Shown here one piece after another: positions 21,647 to 32,316 of a DNA stretch of 64,000 nt. Position 1 is the first letter of the stretch. Each line of letters opens with the position of its first letter. The position numbers and the translations under genes were made by a program. Origin of the DNA: Aldrovandia affinis (taxonomy: Eukaryota; Chordata; Actinopteri; Notacanthiformes; Halosauridae); the NCBI GenBank assembly GCA_029706075.1, contig JAINUG010000518.1, positions 57,501-121,500 on the forward strand, written 5' to 3'. The notes under the pieces are model-generated. The model searched no databases. It was given only the letters and a program-made list of their open reading frames with translations, and was not told where the DNA came from.

Positions 21647-22117
21647 TATATATGCCATTTAGCAGACGCTTTTATCCAGAGCGACTTACAGTAGTGAATG
21701 CATACATTTTTTAGTGTATGTGGTCCCAGTGGAAATTGAACCCACAACCTAAACATTGTCAATGCCATGCTCTACCTACTGAGCCACACAGAACCACGCT
21801 CTACATACTGAGCCACACAGAACCACACTCTACCTGCTGAGCCACACAGAACCACGCTCTACCCACTGAGCCACACAGAACCACGCTCTACCTGCTTAGC
21901 CACACAGAACCACGCTCTACCTGCTGAGCCACACAGAACCACGCTCTACCTACTGAGCCACACAGAACCACGCTCTACCTACTGAGACACACAGAACCAT
22001 GCTCTACCTACTGAGCCACACAGAACCACGCTCTACCTACTGGGCCACACAGAACCACGCTCTACCTACTGAAACACACAGAACCATGCTCTACCTACTG
22101 TCCCACACAGAACCACA
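21647..22117 (-). repeat. SINE with a 12-copy 29-bp tandem expansion of its promoter head, left arm
   Basis: Read on the minus strand, this is an HpaI-like SINE (tail GCCATTTAGCAGACGC on plus at 21652-21667). Its A-box region is repeated about 12 times as a 29-bp unit of the form CTCTACCTACTGAGCCACAC plus AGAACCACG. Units span about 21768-22117 and differ by one to three bases. The right arm has only two units (about 23470-23530). It is not a tRNA gene array: there is no anticodon arm or acceptor stem. Confidence 0.9.
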
Positions 22118-22129
22118 TATTACTGTAAT

Positions 22130-22365
22130 ACCAAGCAACCTTTGTATGTTCTTAATTAAACTGTACTCTCTGAAGAACGCAAGTGATTCCACGGTCCTGA
22201 CCAATTGCAGGAGGTCGTTCCACCACTGAGGGGACAGGACAGAGAAGAGGCGAGACCGCGAGGAGGGGCTGCCGGGCACCTGGAGGGATGGGACAGTCAG
22301 TTTGCCAGAGGAGGCTGAGCGGAGGGGTCTGGCTGGGGTGTAGGGTGTGATGAGTGTCTGGAGGT
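22130..22365 (-). pseudogene. L2 LINE C-terminal fragment near the centre, left arm (mirror 23207-23420)
   Basis: The right-arm frame reads LTPRWWNDLLQSVRTVESLA, the end of the L2 RT protein (PRWWNDLPQSVRTTESLAIF in the 58-kb copy). It abuts hAT-derived sequence toward the centre. It is short, broken and present in both arms. Confidence 0.85.
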
Positions 22366-22369
22366 AAAA

Positions 22370-22665
22370 ATAAAAGTCTTCGAAGGAGCTGCTAACCCAA
22401 CTGTGTTCTTCTTTTCTTCATCCTCGCAAATGTCTCAATGACACTGTCGAAGTTAATCCTCTCACTTCATTTCTGTCTCGATAAAAAGCGTTAAAAAGCG
22501 ATGCCAGATTGGAGAGACGCATCTCATGCATTGAAGAACGCAGGTATGTCTTAATTAGTTTAAGGCGACTGAATCTGCGCTCTTCCTGCGCACTGCTTAT
22601 GAGAGTAGTGAGATAAATCCCATATAAAGTTTAAATAATCACTGAAGTTAGGTGCATATCATTGG
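22370..22665 (-). pseudogene. ZMYM1-like hAT transposase C-terminal remnant, left arm (mirror 22890-23163)
   Basis: On the minus strand it reads QEERRFSRLKLIKTYLRSSM, then HEMRLSNLASLF, then LTSTVSLRHLRG. This is the terminal region of ZMYM1/hAT transposases (ERRFSKLKLIKT, then LA-x-L). In each arm it runs up to the palindrome centre, so the symmetry axis lies in or beside this old element. Confidence 0.7.
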
Positions 22666-22720
22666 CGATAAGGAAAGGCCAGTTGGCCAGTTAAAAGCTA
22701 CTGACAGTAGGCAGACATTA

Positions 22721-22844
22721 ATGTTGAAAATGGGGAGAAAGATTAAATCGGGCGAATCAGGCAAAAACTGAGTAAAGAAAACAACGTTCTTGTACGGCTG
22801 CAACTTGTGTTCCTTTAAAAAAAAAATTTTAACTCTTAATTTAC
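22721..22844. other. Unpaired centre (spacer) of the palindrome
   Basis: These 124 bases separate the two arms and have no inverted partner. The segment is AT-rich, with an A run followed by a T run at about 22817-22830, and holds no ORF or recognised repeat. Arm homology resumes at once on both sides in the same hAT-derived sequence, so this is the symmetry centre of the duplication. It could be the loop of a fold-back repair event or sequence trapped at the junction. Confidence 0.9.
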
Positions 22845-24264
22845 TAATGTCTGCCTACTATCAGTAGCTTTTAACTGGCCAACTGGCCTTTCCTTATCGC
22901 CAATGACATGCACCTAACTTCAGCGATTATTTAAACTTTATATGGGATTTATCTCACTACTCTCATAAGCAGTGCGCAGGAAGAGCGCAGATTCAGTCGC
23001 CTTAAACTAATTAAGACATACCTGCGTTCTCCAATGCATGAGATGCATCTCTCCCATCTGGCATCATTTTTTATCGAGACAGAAGTGAAGTGAGAGGATT
23101 AACTTCGACAGTGTCATTGAGACATTTGCGAGGATAAAGAAAAGAAGAACACAGTTGGATTAGCGGCTCCTTTGAAGACTTTTATTTTTATTTTTATTTC
23201 CCCCCTTACCTCCAGTCACTCTTCACTCCCTACACCCCAGCCAGACTCCTCTGGCAAACTGATTGTCCCATCCCTCCGGGCGCCTGGCAGCCGCTCCTTG
23301 CGGTCTCGTCTCTTCTCTATCCTGACCCCTCGGTGGTGGAACGACCTCCTGCAATCGGTCAGGACCGTGGAATCACTTGCGATCTTCCGCAAGACTAGAA
23401 CTTCGGGAGAACCAGAGAGTACAGTTTCATTAAGAACATACAAAGGTTGCTTGGTATTACAGTACTATGTGGTTCTGTGTGGCTCAGTAGATAGAGCGTG
23501 GTTCTGTGTGGCTCAGTAGGTAGAGCATGGCATTGACAATGCTTAGGTTGTGGGTCCATTGGGACCACATACACTAAAAAATGTATGCATTCACTACTGT
23601 AAGTCGCTTTGGATAAAAGCGTCTGCTAAATGGCATATATATTAAATGGAATATATATACTGTGCACAGAGTGTATGGGGTTCTCTGGTGTGATGTGATT
23701 GTGGGGCAGTAGAACCTTATGCCCCTGTTCTATGCCTCCCTTTCTGCCACTGTGCCAATCAGCAGAGCTCTTCTGCCCAGTGTACTGCCCTGGTGCTTAG
23801 CAAAGGCCTGTTTTCCATTGGCTGGGCCCAACGTTGGATTAAGCTGGCTGCCTTTGTGGGAGTTTAAACTCCATGTTGGTCCAGTGAGGCCTGTCGGTTC
23901 TGAAGTCACCAGACAAAATGACGTTGGGGCCACTGCCATCAGCCGATGTCGGGTGATTCTTCTTAATCCAATATAATTATTGAATTAAAATACAAAGTTT
24001 TTTTTGGCACAGTGTGGGTGGATATCAAATACAATTACTGATTGCTGGTGTTTTTATATTTTTTATACAACCTCCGCTTTATTAACAATATGATGTATTT
24101 ACTGAGGGCACCGAGTTCTCCGAGGCCTCGTTCTCCGCCCCCGGAGCGGCGATATCCAATTCTGCCATTTCTGCGTGAAGGCCCACTGCGGGAGACAGTT
24201 TAAACTCTCAGAGTTCAACCAACCTTAAAACAGACCTCCCTCTCTCTCTTTCCCCCTCTGTCTG

Positions 24265-24330
<66 letters not shown>

Positions 24331-24463
24331 CCTCCCTCTCTCTCTCTCTCCCTCCTCTCTCTGTCTCTCTCTCTCCCTCCCTCTCCCTCTCTCTCTCTCT
24401 CCCTCTCTCTCTCTGTCTCCCTCTCTCTCTCTCTCTGTGTCTGTGTCTCTCTCTCTCCCTCTC

Positions 24464-24526
<63 letters not shown>

Positions 24527-24598
24527 GTCTCTCCTCTCTCTCTCCCTCCTTTTCTCTCTCCCTCTCTCTCCCTCCCTCTCTGTCTCTGTGTGTCTCTC

Positions 24599-24652
<54 letters not shown>

Positions 24653-25649
24653 GATAACCACTATTCTCCTCTTCACACTTTTAGTCAGCAGGCTGTCAGC
24701 CATCGTTTTTCAGAAATGTTACCCGTCTCGATGTTGCCCGGTTCTCCGGGTTTGGGCCGTGGACACAACATGGCCGCCGTGAAGGTTGAAATTGTGCAGC
24801 GTCTGCTTGCTGGGCTGTCTCCCCGGTGCCATCTGCCCCTCTCCTCGACTGGACGCTGCAGTTTTAATATGACACAATACCACGAGGCCTCTAATTAGTG
24901 TGCGCAGCTTGCTGGCCAGCCTGGGCTGCAGACCCTCTCCATTTCCCTAAAGTGCTCTTTAAAAATAAATAAAAAGGGGAAAAATTGGCAGGTCATCTTT
25001 TTCTTATTAAAGTAATGGGATTCCAGAGCGCCAGGAGTGAGTTAGAAAGAGAAAATCTATTCAGGGAAGAAGAGCAGAGACACAGTGACAACCCCAAGGT
25101 TTTAGCAGAGGGGAAGAGGAGGGGAGAGAGAGGGGAGGAGGAGGAGAAGAGGGAGAGAGAGGGGAAGAGGAGGGGAGAGAGAGGGGGAGAGGAGGGGAAG
25201 AGGGGAAGAAGGGAAGAGGGGGGATTCTAGCAGGACAAGGAGAAAGGAGAGCAGGAGATTTTAGAGCTTAGTTTAAGAAGCTTGGATTAGATTAAGGGTT
25301 ATTTGGTTTATGGTGGGAACACGTCCTAATAGCGATGCCTGAAATTGGGCAGGAACCTCAGGAGGAGAGATGCAGAGAGAAGCAATGAGCATAGTCTGTG
25401 TGGAAGGTAGGGTGTAGGGAGGAGGATGGCTTAGAGTAATATGATATAATAATACATATGCCATTTAGCAGATGCTTTTATCCAAAGTGACTTACAGTAG
25501 TGAATGCATACAGTTTTCATTATATGTGGCCCCAATGGGAATCGAACCCACAACCTAAGCACAGGCCCGGTTCTACAAGGGTGCAAAAGGGTGCATTGCA
25601 CCCTCAGATTAATATTTTGCACCCTCAGATGAATATTGTAATAAAACTT

Positions 25650-26862
25650 GAAACGAGTATTTTTTCCGTGCTAACAAAATACAAGAGAATGCTACCATAG
25701 CCAGCTATGAGGTAGCTCAACTTATAGCAAGACACGGGAAACCTTTTTCAGATGGTGACTTCATTAAACAGTGCCTCACTAAAGTCACAGAAATAATGTG
25801 CCCGGAAAAGATGCAAGAAATCAACAACGTGAGCATGTCCAGAAACACAGCTGTGCGCCGAATCGAAGACTTGTCTGCTAACTTAAACCACCAAGTGTCA
25901 CATAAAGCTTGTGCTTTTGGTTTTTACTCGATTGCATGTGACGAGAGCACAGACACCACAGACACCGCATAGCTGTTAATTTTTCTGCGAGGAGTTGACG
26001 AAAACCTTTGCATAACGAAGGAGCTGCTTGATCTCAGGAGTCTAAAGAGCACAACAACGGGTAAAGACATTTTTGAAGCTGTGTCAGATGCAATCGACAA
26101 GATGAAACTTCAATGGGACAAGCTGTGTGGAATTACAATGGATGGGGCTCCGGCTATGACAGGAGAGCGCAAAGGAATGGCTTCAATGATGTGCGCCAAG
26201 GTGCGAGAGAGTGGAGGTGATGCTGTTAAAATGCACTGCCTCATTCACCAAGAAGCCCTATTATAGAAGAATTATAATAAAAGTTGATTTTAAAACAAAA
26301 TTTTGTTGAAAAGTTAATAATACCAACAGTTTATTCACATAAATTAACATGCCCCCTATCTCTTTATATAGGGCAGTGAACAGGGGTTTGGCTCTGTTTA
26401 AGAAGAAACAGAGACTGATATTTTGAGAATGTGCCGTTAATCCATTTGCAACAAAACATATTAAAATTCATTAATAAAAAGTTGTTATGTTGTCTGTTTC
26501 CTTTTTTATTTAAGAATATTGAATTATCAGGCATAATTTACCTACATTTGACTGATTTTGTTAATGTTAACTCTAATAGTGGCCCAGCCTTTCGTATATT
26601 TTTCTGTATGTGGCCCTCAGTGGAGAAAGTTTGGACACCCCTGCTTTAGAAAGAGGTTACCTTTTCTTAAAAGATTATTACATTATAAACTGGAAGGTGA
26701 AATCAGTGGGGTCCTAATTGTTGAAAGTGTGGACACCTGGTCACTGAAACTAAACTGTTTGTGTAAAATGAAGAGTTCAATGACAGAGCAAACGACAACG
26801 AACCAAACCTGCATTGTGTTCAAATAAGTTTAAGGAAAAAATAATGGTAGAACTTCACGTGT
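25650..26862 (+). pseudogene. hAT (Charlie-like) element, right arm, N-terminus deleted
   Basis: This mirrors the 15704-17800 element but lacks about 1.07 kb (left 16693-17766), including the start and zinc finger. Coding similarity resumes at 25668 (KIQENATIASYEVAQLIARH-like) and is interrupted by a stop at DTA(*)LL. The end is open at 26081-26266 (ITMDGAPAMTG, MHCLIHQEALL). Confidence 0.75.
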
Positions 26863-27232
26863 TTTCAAACACATGATAAAGAGACTGGCTGCAATGAAAA
26901 CCAGTACACACAGTGGGTCCCCAGGACCAAAGTTAGGGACCACTGCTGTACAATACAGATTCATTATTACACCATTTCCTGGAAAATGAATGAAATTCAT
27001 AAAGTTGAAAGATATGAGTTAGAGCTCTTGTTTGGCTGTCAACTGTCATCCACAGGGCAGTGAGCACACTAAAGGAAGAGTTCAGAGAACTGGACAGGGC
27101 AACAATGTGCCCAGTTAAAATACTCACTTTTCATGGCCTGTAGACACTATGAACACACACACATGCACACTCACACACACACACACACACACACACACTG
27201 CTCTGTACCTGTATCACACCTCTACACTATGA

Positions 27233-27265
<33 letters not shown>

Positions 27266-27289
27266 AATCAGCGTTTGGCTCCATCTCAC

Positions 27290-27561
27290 CATCCAGGAGT
27301 AGCCGCTGTCAATGGCCTCATATTCGTCGGTCAGCTCTCCCTCGTAGGGTCCGAAGTGCACCCCCATGGGCCGCCTCTGGTTCCGGTTAAACACCCCCAG
27401 GCCTGCCCCGGGAATGCCAGAGACTCTGACCTCCAAACTGAGGGGCAGGGTGAGCCGAGCCCTGCTGGGGGCCCCCAGGGGTGCAGGAGAGTCTGAGATA
27501 AAGGTGGGGGGGCCATGCACCTCACATTCATCAGGGAAGAAGGAGTCGCACTCCTCACAGT
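27290..27561 (-). CDS. prdm9: PRDM9 first PR/SET exon, right arm, open
   Basis: This has the same borders as the left copy and is 272 bases long. It keeps VHFGPYEGELTDEYEAIDSG. At this exon it matches mammalian PRDM9 at CE-x-C, HGPPTF, SGIP-x-AGLGV, HFGPYEG and GYSW. The SAM- and lysine-binding second half would come from later exons, which are not present in the window. Confidence 0.92.
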
Positions 27562-28829
27562 CTGAGAGGGAGAAGGAGGGAGGGGAGAGAGAGAGAGAGA
27601 AAGAGAGAGGGAAAGAAGAAAAATCCACACCCACAGACATTAGCCCCTTTCCCACATGGATTCCGGAACATTGCCGGGTTCAATTATCTGGGTAAGGTAG
27701 TGTTTTTCATCGCTCTCATATAGGTCTCCTATCTGGAAAAAATCAGTGTAGAGTCTGTTCCCGTGACATATATACGCCATTTAGCAGATGCTTTTATCCA
27801 AAGCGACTTACAGTAGTGAATGTATAAATTTTCAGTATATGTGACCCCAGTGGGGATTGAACCCACAACCTAGGCGTTGCCAACGCCATGCTCTACCAAC
27901 TGAGCCACAGAGAACCACATGATCGTTCCGGACAGATTAGTTAACGCAGGATATATTTATTTGAAGAATGTTTTTACGCAGACTTTTCAGTTTGCTAATG
28001 ATCTGGGCCTTCTGTCTCATTATACCTCATTCGTGTCTCTGACAGAGCAGAAGGTTAATTTCATGGTCTGTAGTAGTTAAAACAAAGACGCTGCTAACTA
28101 CCGTTAGGAGTTACAATGACCCCCCACCCCCCCACCACGGCCATATATTAAACACATTTTATTACCTTTCAAGAGTCAACTGACAAAAGTTACACATTTC
28201 CTAACTATGCATATAGAAGACAAAACTAGACAGAACTACTGGCAATGTTAAATACTACCCAGCCATCAATCGGCTAGCTAGCTAATGTTCACTATTTGGC
28301 AATTATTTGTCAATGTCATTAGTTAATACAATTGCTCCGATGCCAGATAGCAACATTTGCATAATGTCATCTGATTTTTATATCACAGTTAATTGCTATC
28401 AGATACATGGATGTGAAATGTTAGGAAAATAGCCTCCATAAACTAGCGTCAGTAGCTAGTTGGATGTGAAATGGTAGTTCATTAACTCAAAATATAAATT
28501 GTTAAAATAATAGTTGAAATGTTTGGTTTGATCATTGAACAAGCTAGTTAGCTCGTGCATTAACATAAGTTATTATATTATATTGTTATATATATTATAT
28601 TATGAACACACCGTTATCTGGCAACGTAAAACCCTCATACGTAAGAATGTCATAAACGTAAACGAGCGTCTTACAAAGAAAAGCGACTCCGGTTTCTGTT
28701 CCCACATGATGCCAACAAGGAAAATTACTGGAATATTTACGAGTTAAGATGCATGTGGGAAAGGGGCTAAAGAGAGCTCGATCCTTTTCCTCGTCAAATG
28801 AACATTGCCTTTGCTTCCACATGACTCAC

Positions 28830-28937
28830 AGAGATAATCTTCATCTCTGGGTTCCTCTTCCTCGGTGTAGCGCACAGAAGGTCTGCTGCGCAGGTTGTCC
28901 CCCCGAGTATAGGTGTTCAGCTCTTTCCTCAGTAATC
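28830..28937 (-). CDS. prdm9: PRDM9 SSXRD-like exon 5, right arm, open
   Basis: In phase it reads GLLRKELNTYTRGDNL, then RSRPSVRYTEEEEPRDEDYL, and joins the next exon as YLYCEEC. This corresponds to the mammalian PRDM9 run [20 protein letters not shown], the SSXRD-related segment just before the zinc-knuckle Cys residues. Confidence 0.85.
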
Positions 28938-29099
28938 CTGAAACAATCCAGTCCCACAGCAACACAACTGATCACACCCACATAAACCATCCAGTCATAC
29001 AATACCAAGGCAGGCGTTTCAACCTGCTTCACACACTCACACACACACAGCTAACCAAATGGCCACTCAAATGACCAATAATGCAATATCAGTGGTGGG

Positions 29100-29904
29100 C
29101 CGTCAGGGCCTGCAAGGCCTTCTCTGCTGGCCTAAAAAATATCTGAATCACAGACTGATGTTAATTATATTTTGTCCATGAATACTTATTAAATCATTCC
29201 AAATGGTCTGTCCGCTTCCTTTCATAGCTTTTCCCCTGGTTGCGCTGCTTCCAGACGTGTATTTTCATATTAAAGCATTTAACCAATCACATTTCAGCCA
29301 TCATTTGTTACCAGGGTCAAATAAATCTGCCTGGAGGCCTTCACAATCAGTTCTGCGGGCCCTGTAGCATAAAATAATTGTCGATCAAACTGTTGCTTCA
29401 GAGCTAGCGAGCGGACATCTTCAGCCCTAAAGCGAATTAAAATTTATGCCAGAAATACGACAGGGCAGGCTCGACTTTCAGCATTAGCTTTGATGGCGAT
29501 AGAAAAGGACTTCTTGATGGAACTGAAACGCACCGATAATCTGTACGACAGAGTAATTGAACTCTTTTTGAGGAAAGAAAGAAGGATGGATTTTGTGTAC
29601 AAATAATACGGATTTTTGGTGAGTAAAATGTTGCTATTTTCCTAAATAATATTGCAATTTTATGAGGTTATTATTGATGCTTTTTTATGTGTGTCAAGGA
29701 GACTTGTGCACCCCGGGTTTGTTTCTTCAGTAAAGGCATTTATTCTGGCTACACGAGTTATCTATCTGCGATGCAACAGCTCTTTATACTGCATTTCTGC
29801 ATAATAAGATGGTTTTTATAGCCATAAAATAGTTATTGAGGGGTGGATTGATTCAGATGGAGCACTACTGAAGGCCTAGGTGTGAAATGCACGGCCCGCC
29901 ACTG
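29100..29904 (+). mobile_element. Non-autonomous hAT element, right-arm copy
   Basis: This is the mirror of 12438-13241, with the target duplication as TGCAATAT on the plus strand (29092-29099 and 29905-29912). The transposase remnant around 29480-29608 is open here and ends ERRMDFVYK, then TAA. Confidence 0.9.
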
Positions 29905-31731
29905 TGCAATATACATTTGTTAGTCGCCTACCCTGTTCTCTGCTAAGATGCTATGTTTATGATGGTATTATGTTTGTCATATTTTGCACTTTGCACAAAT
30001 AAATTATATCATGGGAAAGACAATCTGGTTTGTCAAAGCACACAGGCATCACTTTAAACTATGCATAAAATGAGGCTTCAGTTCAAACGTAGTTACACCG
30101 AATAAAATTTTGGTCACATGACCTAGCATTTCTCATGCTTTGCAAAGAAAGGGAAATGACATTTCAAAATGAAATGACAATATTGAAGAGGTTTTTAAGT
30201 AGCAAAAAGAATCCAATAATTTCCCAATGTTGGCACATCTGTAACATGCATATCAGAATACTATTGGAATGAATCTACATGTTTTATCTGAATATGGAGC
30301 AGGACAGCGACAGTCCTAGCATACAGCAGTCTCTCCCCTGTACCCATGTTTGGTGGTTGGAATCCTCCTCTCTGCTTCTCAGTGGCAGAATCCAGGAAAG
30401 TTTTTCCCTCTTCTACACTGCCAACACCAGCATTCTTCACTCTCTGCGAAAGAGCAGGAACCCAGAATATATTAATAAATATAATTGACGAGATTTATTC
30501 ACATGATCTATAACAGCACGGCCAACCACACTCCTCAGTAGCTACCAGGAGTCTGCCTGAACGCCTACTAAATCAACACATAGTTGAATCACCCATCACC
30601 TTGGAGACGGCCATCAGGAGCCGTCAATGATGAGCACATCCAAACCCATCTGTGTCGTTGTCATGGAGAGCAAAGGATTCCGACTGCTGTATCTCCACTC
30701 ATTCTAACAGTGTATTTTAGTATGAAGAATTAACACTGCAGTTTGTGGGGATTTCTACTTTTACATGAAAGTATAAAGGTACAGACAAAGTAACATAGAA
30801 ACTGTGATTTCATGGTTTTATAGAAAATGTCTTTCTTCTGTATATTTTTTTATGTTCAATCACATCTGTAGGTGTGTCCCATTGCTGCAGCATGGGTCAG
30901 TTCTGGGACTCCCAGCCAGCCTGCACCCGACTGTGCAGCCTGTGCCTCACTGGACCAAGGACCAGTCCTTTCGATGGATGTGCTCCCCAGGACACCTCCA
31001 ACACTAACCTTTCTGATCTGCAAGTGGCTACCATGTTGTTTCTTTGTTTGACTGGGTGAAGCAGAACTTTAAAAGATGAGAACACATCGGGCAAGGAAAG
31101 AGGACACCGTTCTTAAACCGCAGTTGTTACACGTGTCCATAAGTAGGAGTCTCAAACCACGGCCCTACCAGGTAATCTGTTACAGCTGCCATCTCGGTTT
31201 CTCCACCAATGTGTTTACACTTACACTTTAACTACCTGTGCTAAATGAGCTCTAGTGCAGCTGACTTCACCTGTGTGCTACCCAATGCAGAGGACGCTGG
31301 TGGCTGGGCCTGTGTTTCGGGCAGCGAAACTGTCTCACTCCTTCCCTGTCCTGCTGCACTGTTCTCTGAGGCCCCAGAAGGGGGCTGGTTCTCACTGGCT
31401 CTCCTGAACGGGGGGTTGAAGTTCGTCGACACTGAAGAAGCAGAAAAGCTTTACATGGGAAAACATGCAGTGTTGTTAATGTGCAACATGTCAGGAGTGC
31501 TGTGGACTTGTGTACACAGCTGCTACGGTAGGCATCTTCACCAACGAAGATCATTTACAATGTAATTATTTTATGGCAACTTCTGTGTAACAATATTCAT
31601 GTTTGTGGCATTTCAATTAAGTATAGAAAATAAACATATCTCCAAAAATGCTGTTCATGTAACAAATTGTGTCACAAAGTTGCTCTGCATCCCTGCGCAG
31701 CATGTTTCCCACCTAGTCGGGCTTCTTGTAA

Positions 31732-31763
<32 letters not shown>

Positions 31764-32206
31764 TTGTTGTGTTGGTAAATATGACCTTGTGTGGGTCATC
31801 GTATCTTTGACATATTCCTTGGAGGTTTTGACAGTATTTGAAAATGTTACTTAAACAGTTAAATGTGCCGTCTGACAGCACTAGCCATCCACTATTCGGT
31901 CATGTGCAATGGGTCATGGACAGAAGACACAAAGAATGGCATAATATCATTAGCATATTAACCAGGTCCTTCAGGTCTGAGGGGGAACGGATGTCTATTG
32001 TCCACATTTAGACTTTTCGCTCTCTGTGAATATACAACACTTGCACAAGAATAATTCCATATTGCAAAATAGTCATATATATTATAGGTATGTGTGTATA
32101 TGTATATATGTATATATGTCATAAGGTGTTCTTTTGGCTGATTGGGCTACTAAATGTCCATCAAACCTGGCAATGCTGTTGCACGATGTAACATAAAGAG
32201 CTGTAC

Positions 32207-32316
32207 CTATAGCCAGCATGGCCTCATAGTTCTTCTTGATGTTCTTGTAACGCACTTTTCTGCAGGCGTGTCCACTCAGTCTTAGAGAAGTACACGCTGA
32301 GCTTCTCCAGGTTCTC
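32207..32316 (-). pseudogene. prdm9: PRDM9 KRAB exon, right arm, same frameshift
   Basis: This has the same 110-base length, borders and internal frame break as the left copy. It reads NYEAMLAIG where the left reads NHEAMLAIG. Sharing the lesion shows that the KRAB exon was already broken before the inverted duplication, unless gene conversion copied it across later. Confidence 0.88.

Larger units (their letters stand above)
1..22720 (+). repeat. Left arm of a >46-kb inverted duplication (palindrome)
   Basis: The arm is matched in reverse complement by 22845-46106. Anchors I checked directly include bases 1-26 against 46081-46106, the PRDM9 exons, the hAT element at 12438-13241 against 29100-29904, and the inner end at 22711-22720 against 22845-22854. 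Substitutions are roughly 1-3% in the blocks compared by eye. The window starts inside the arm, so its outer end is not seen. Left-only sequence includes a piggyBac element, a 29-bp repeat expansion, PRDM9 exon 2 and the N-terminal part of a hAT transposase. Confidence 0.97.

Noticed and set aside
21768-22117. A tandem tRNA gene cluster
   Set aside because: Units are 29 bases and contain only the A-box part of a SINE head; no cloverleaf can form.
21768-22117. A CRISPR array
   Set aside because: The repeats are directly adjacent without spacers, and the genome is vertebrate.
22711-22854. Palindrome as a single fold-back sequencing read artefact
   Set aside because: Such artefacts give near-identical arms; here the arms carry separate insertions, deletions and 1-3% substitutions. 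Haplotype mis-joining is not excluded.
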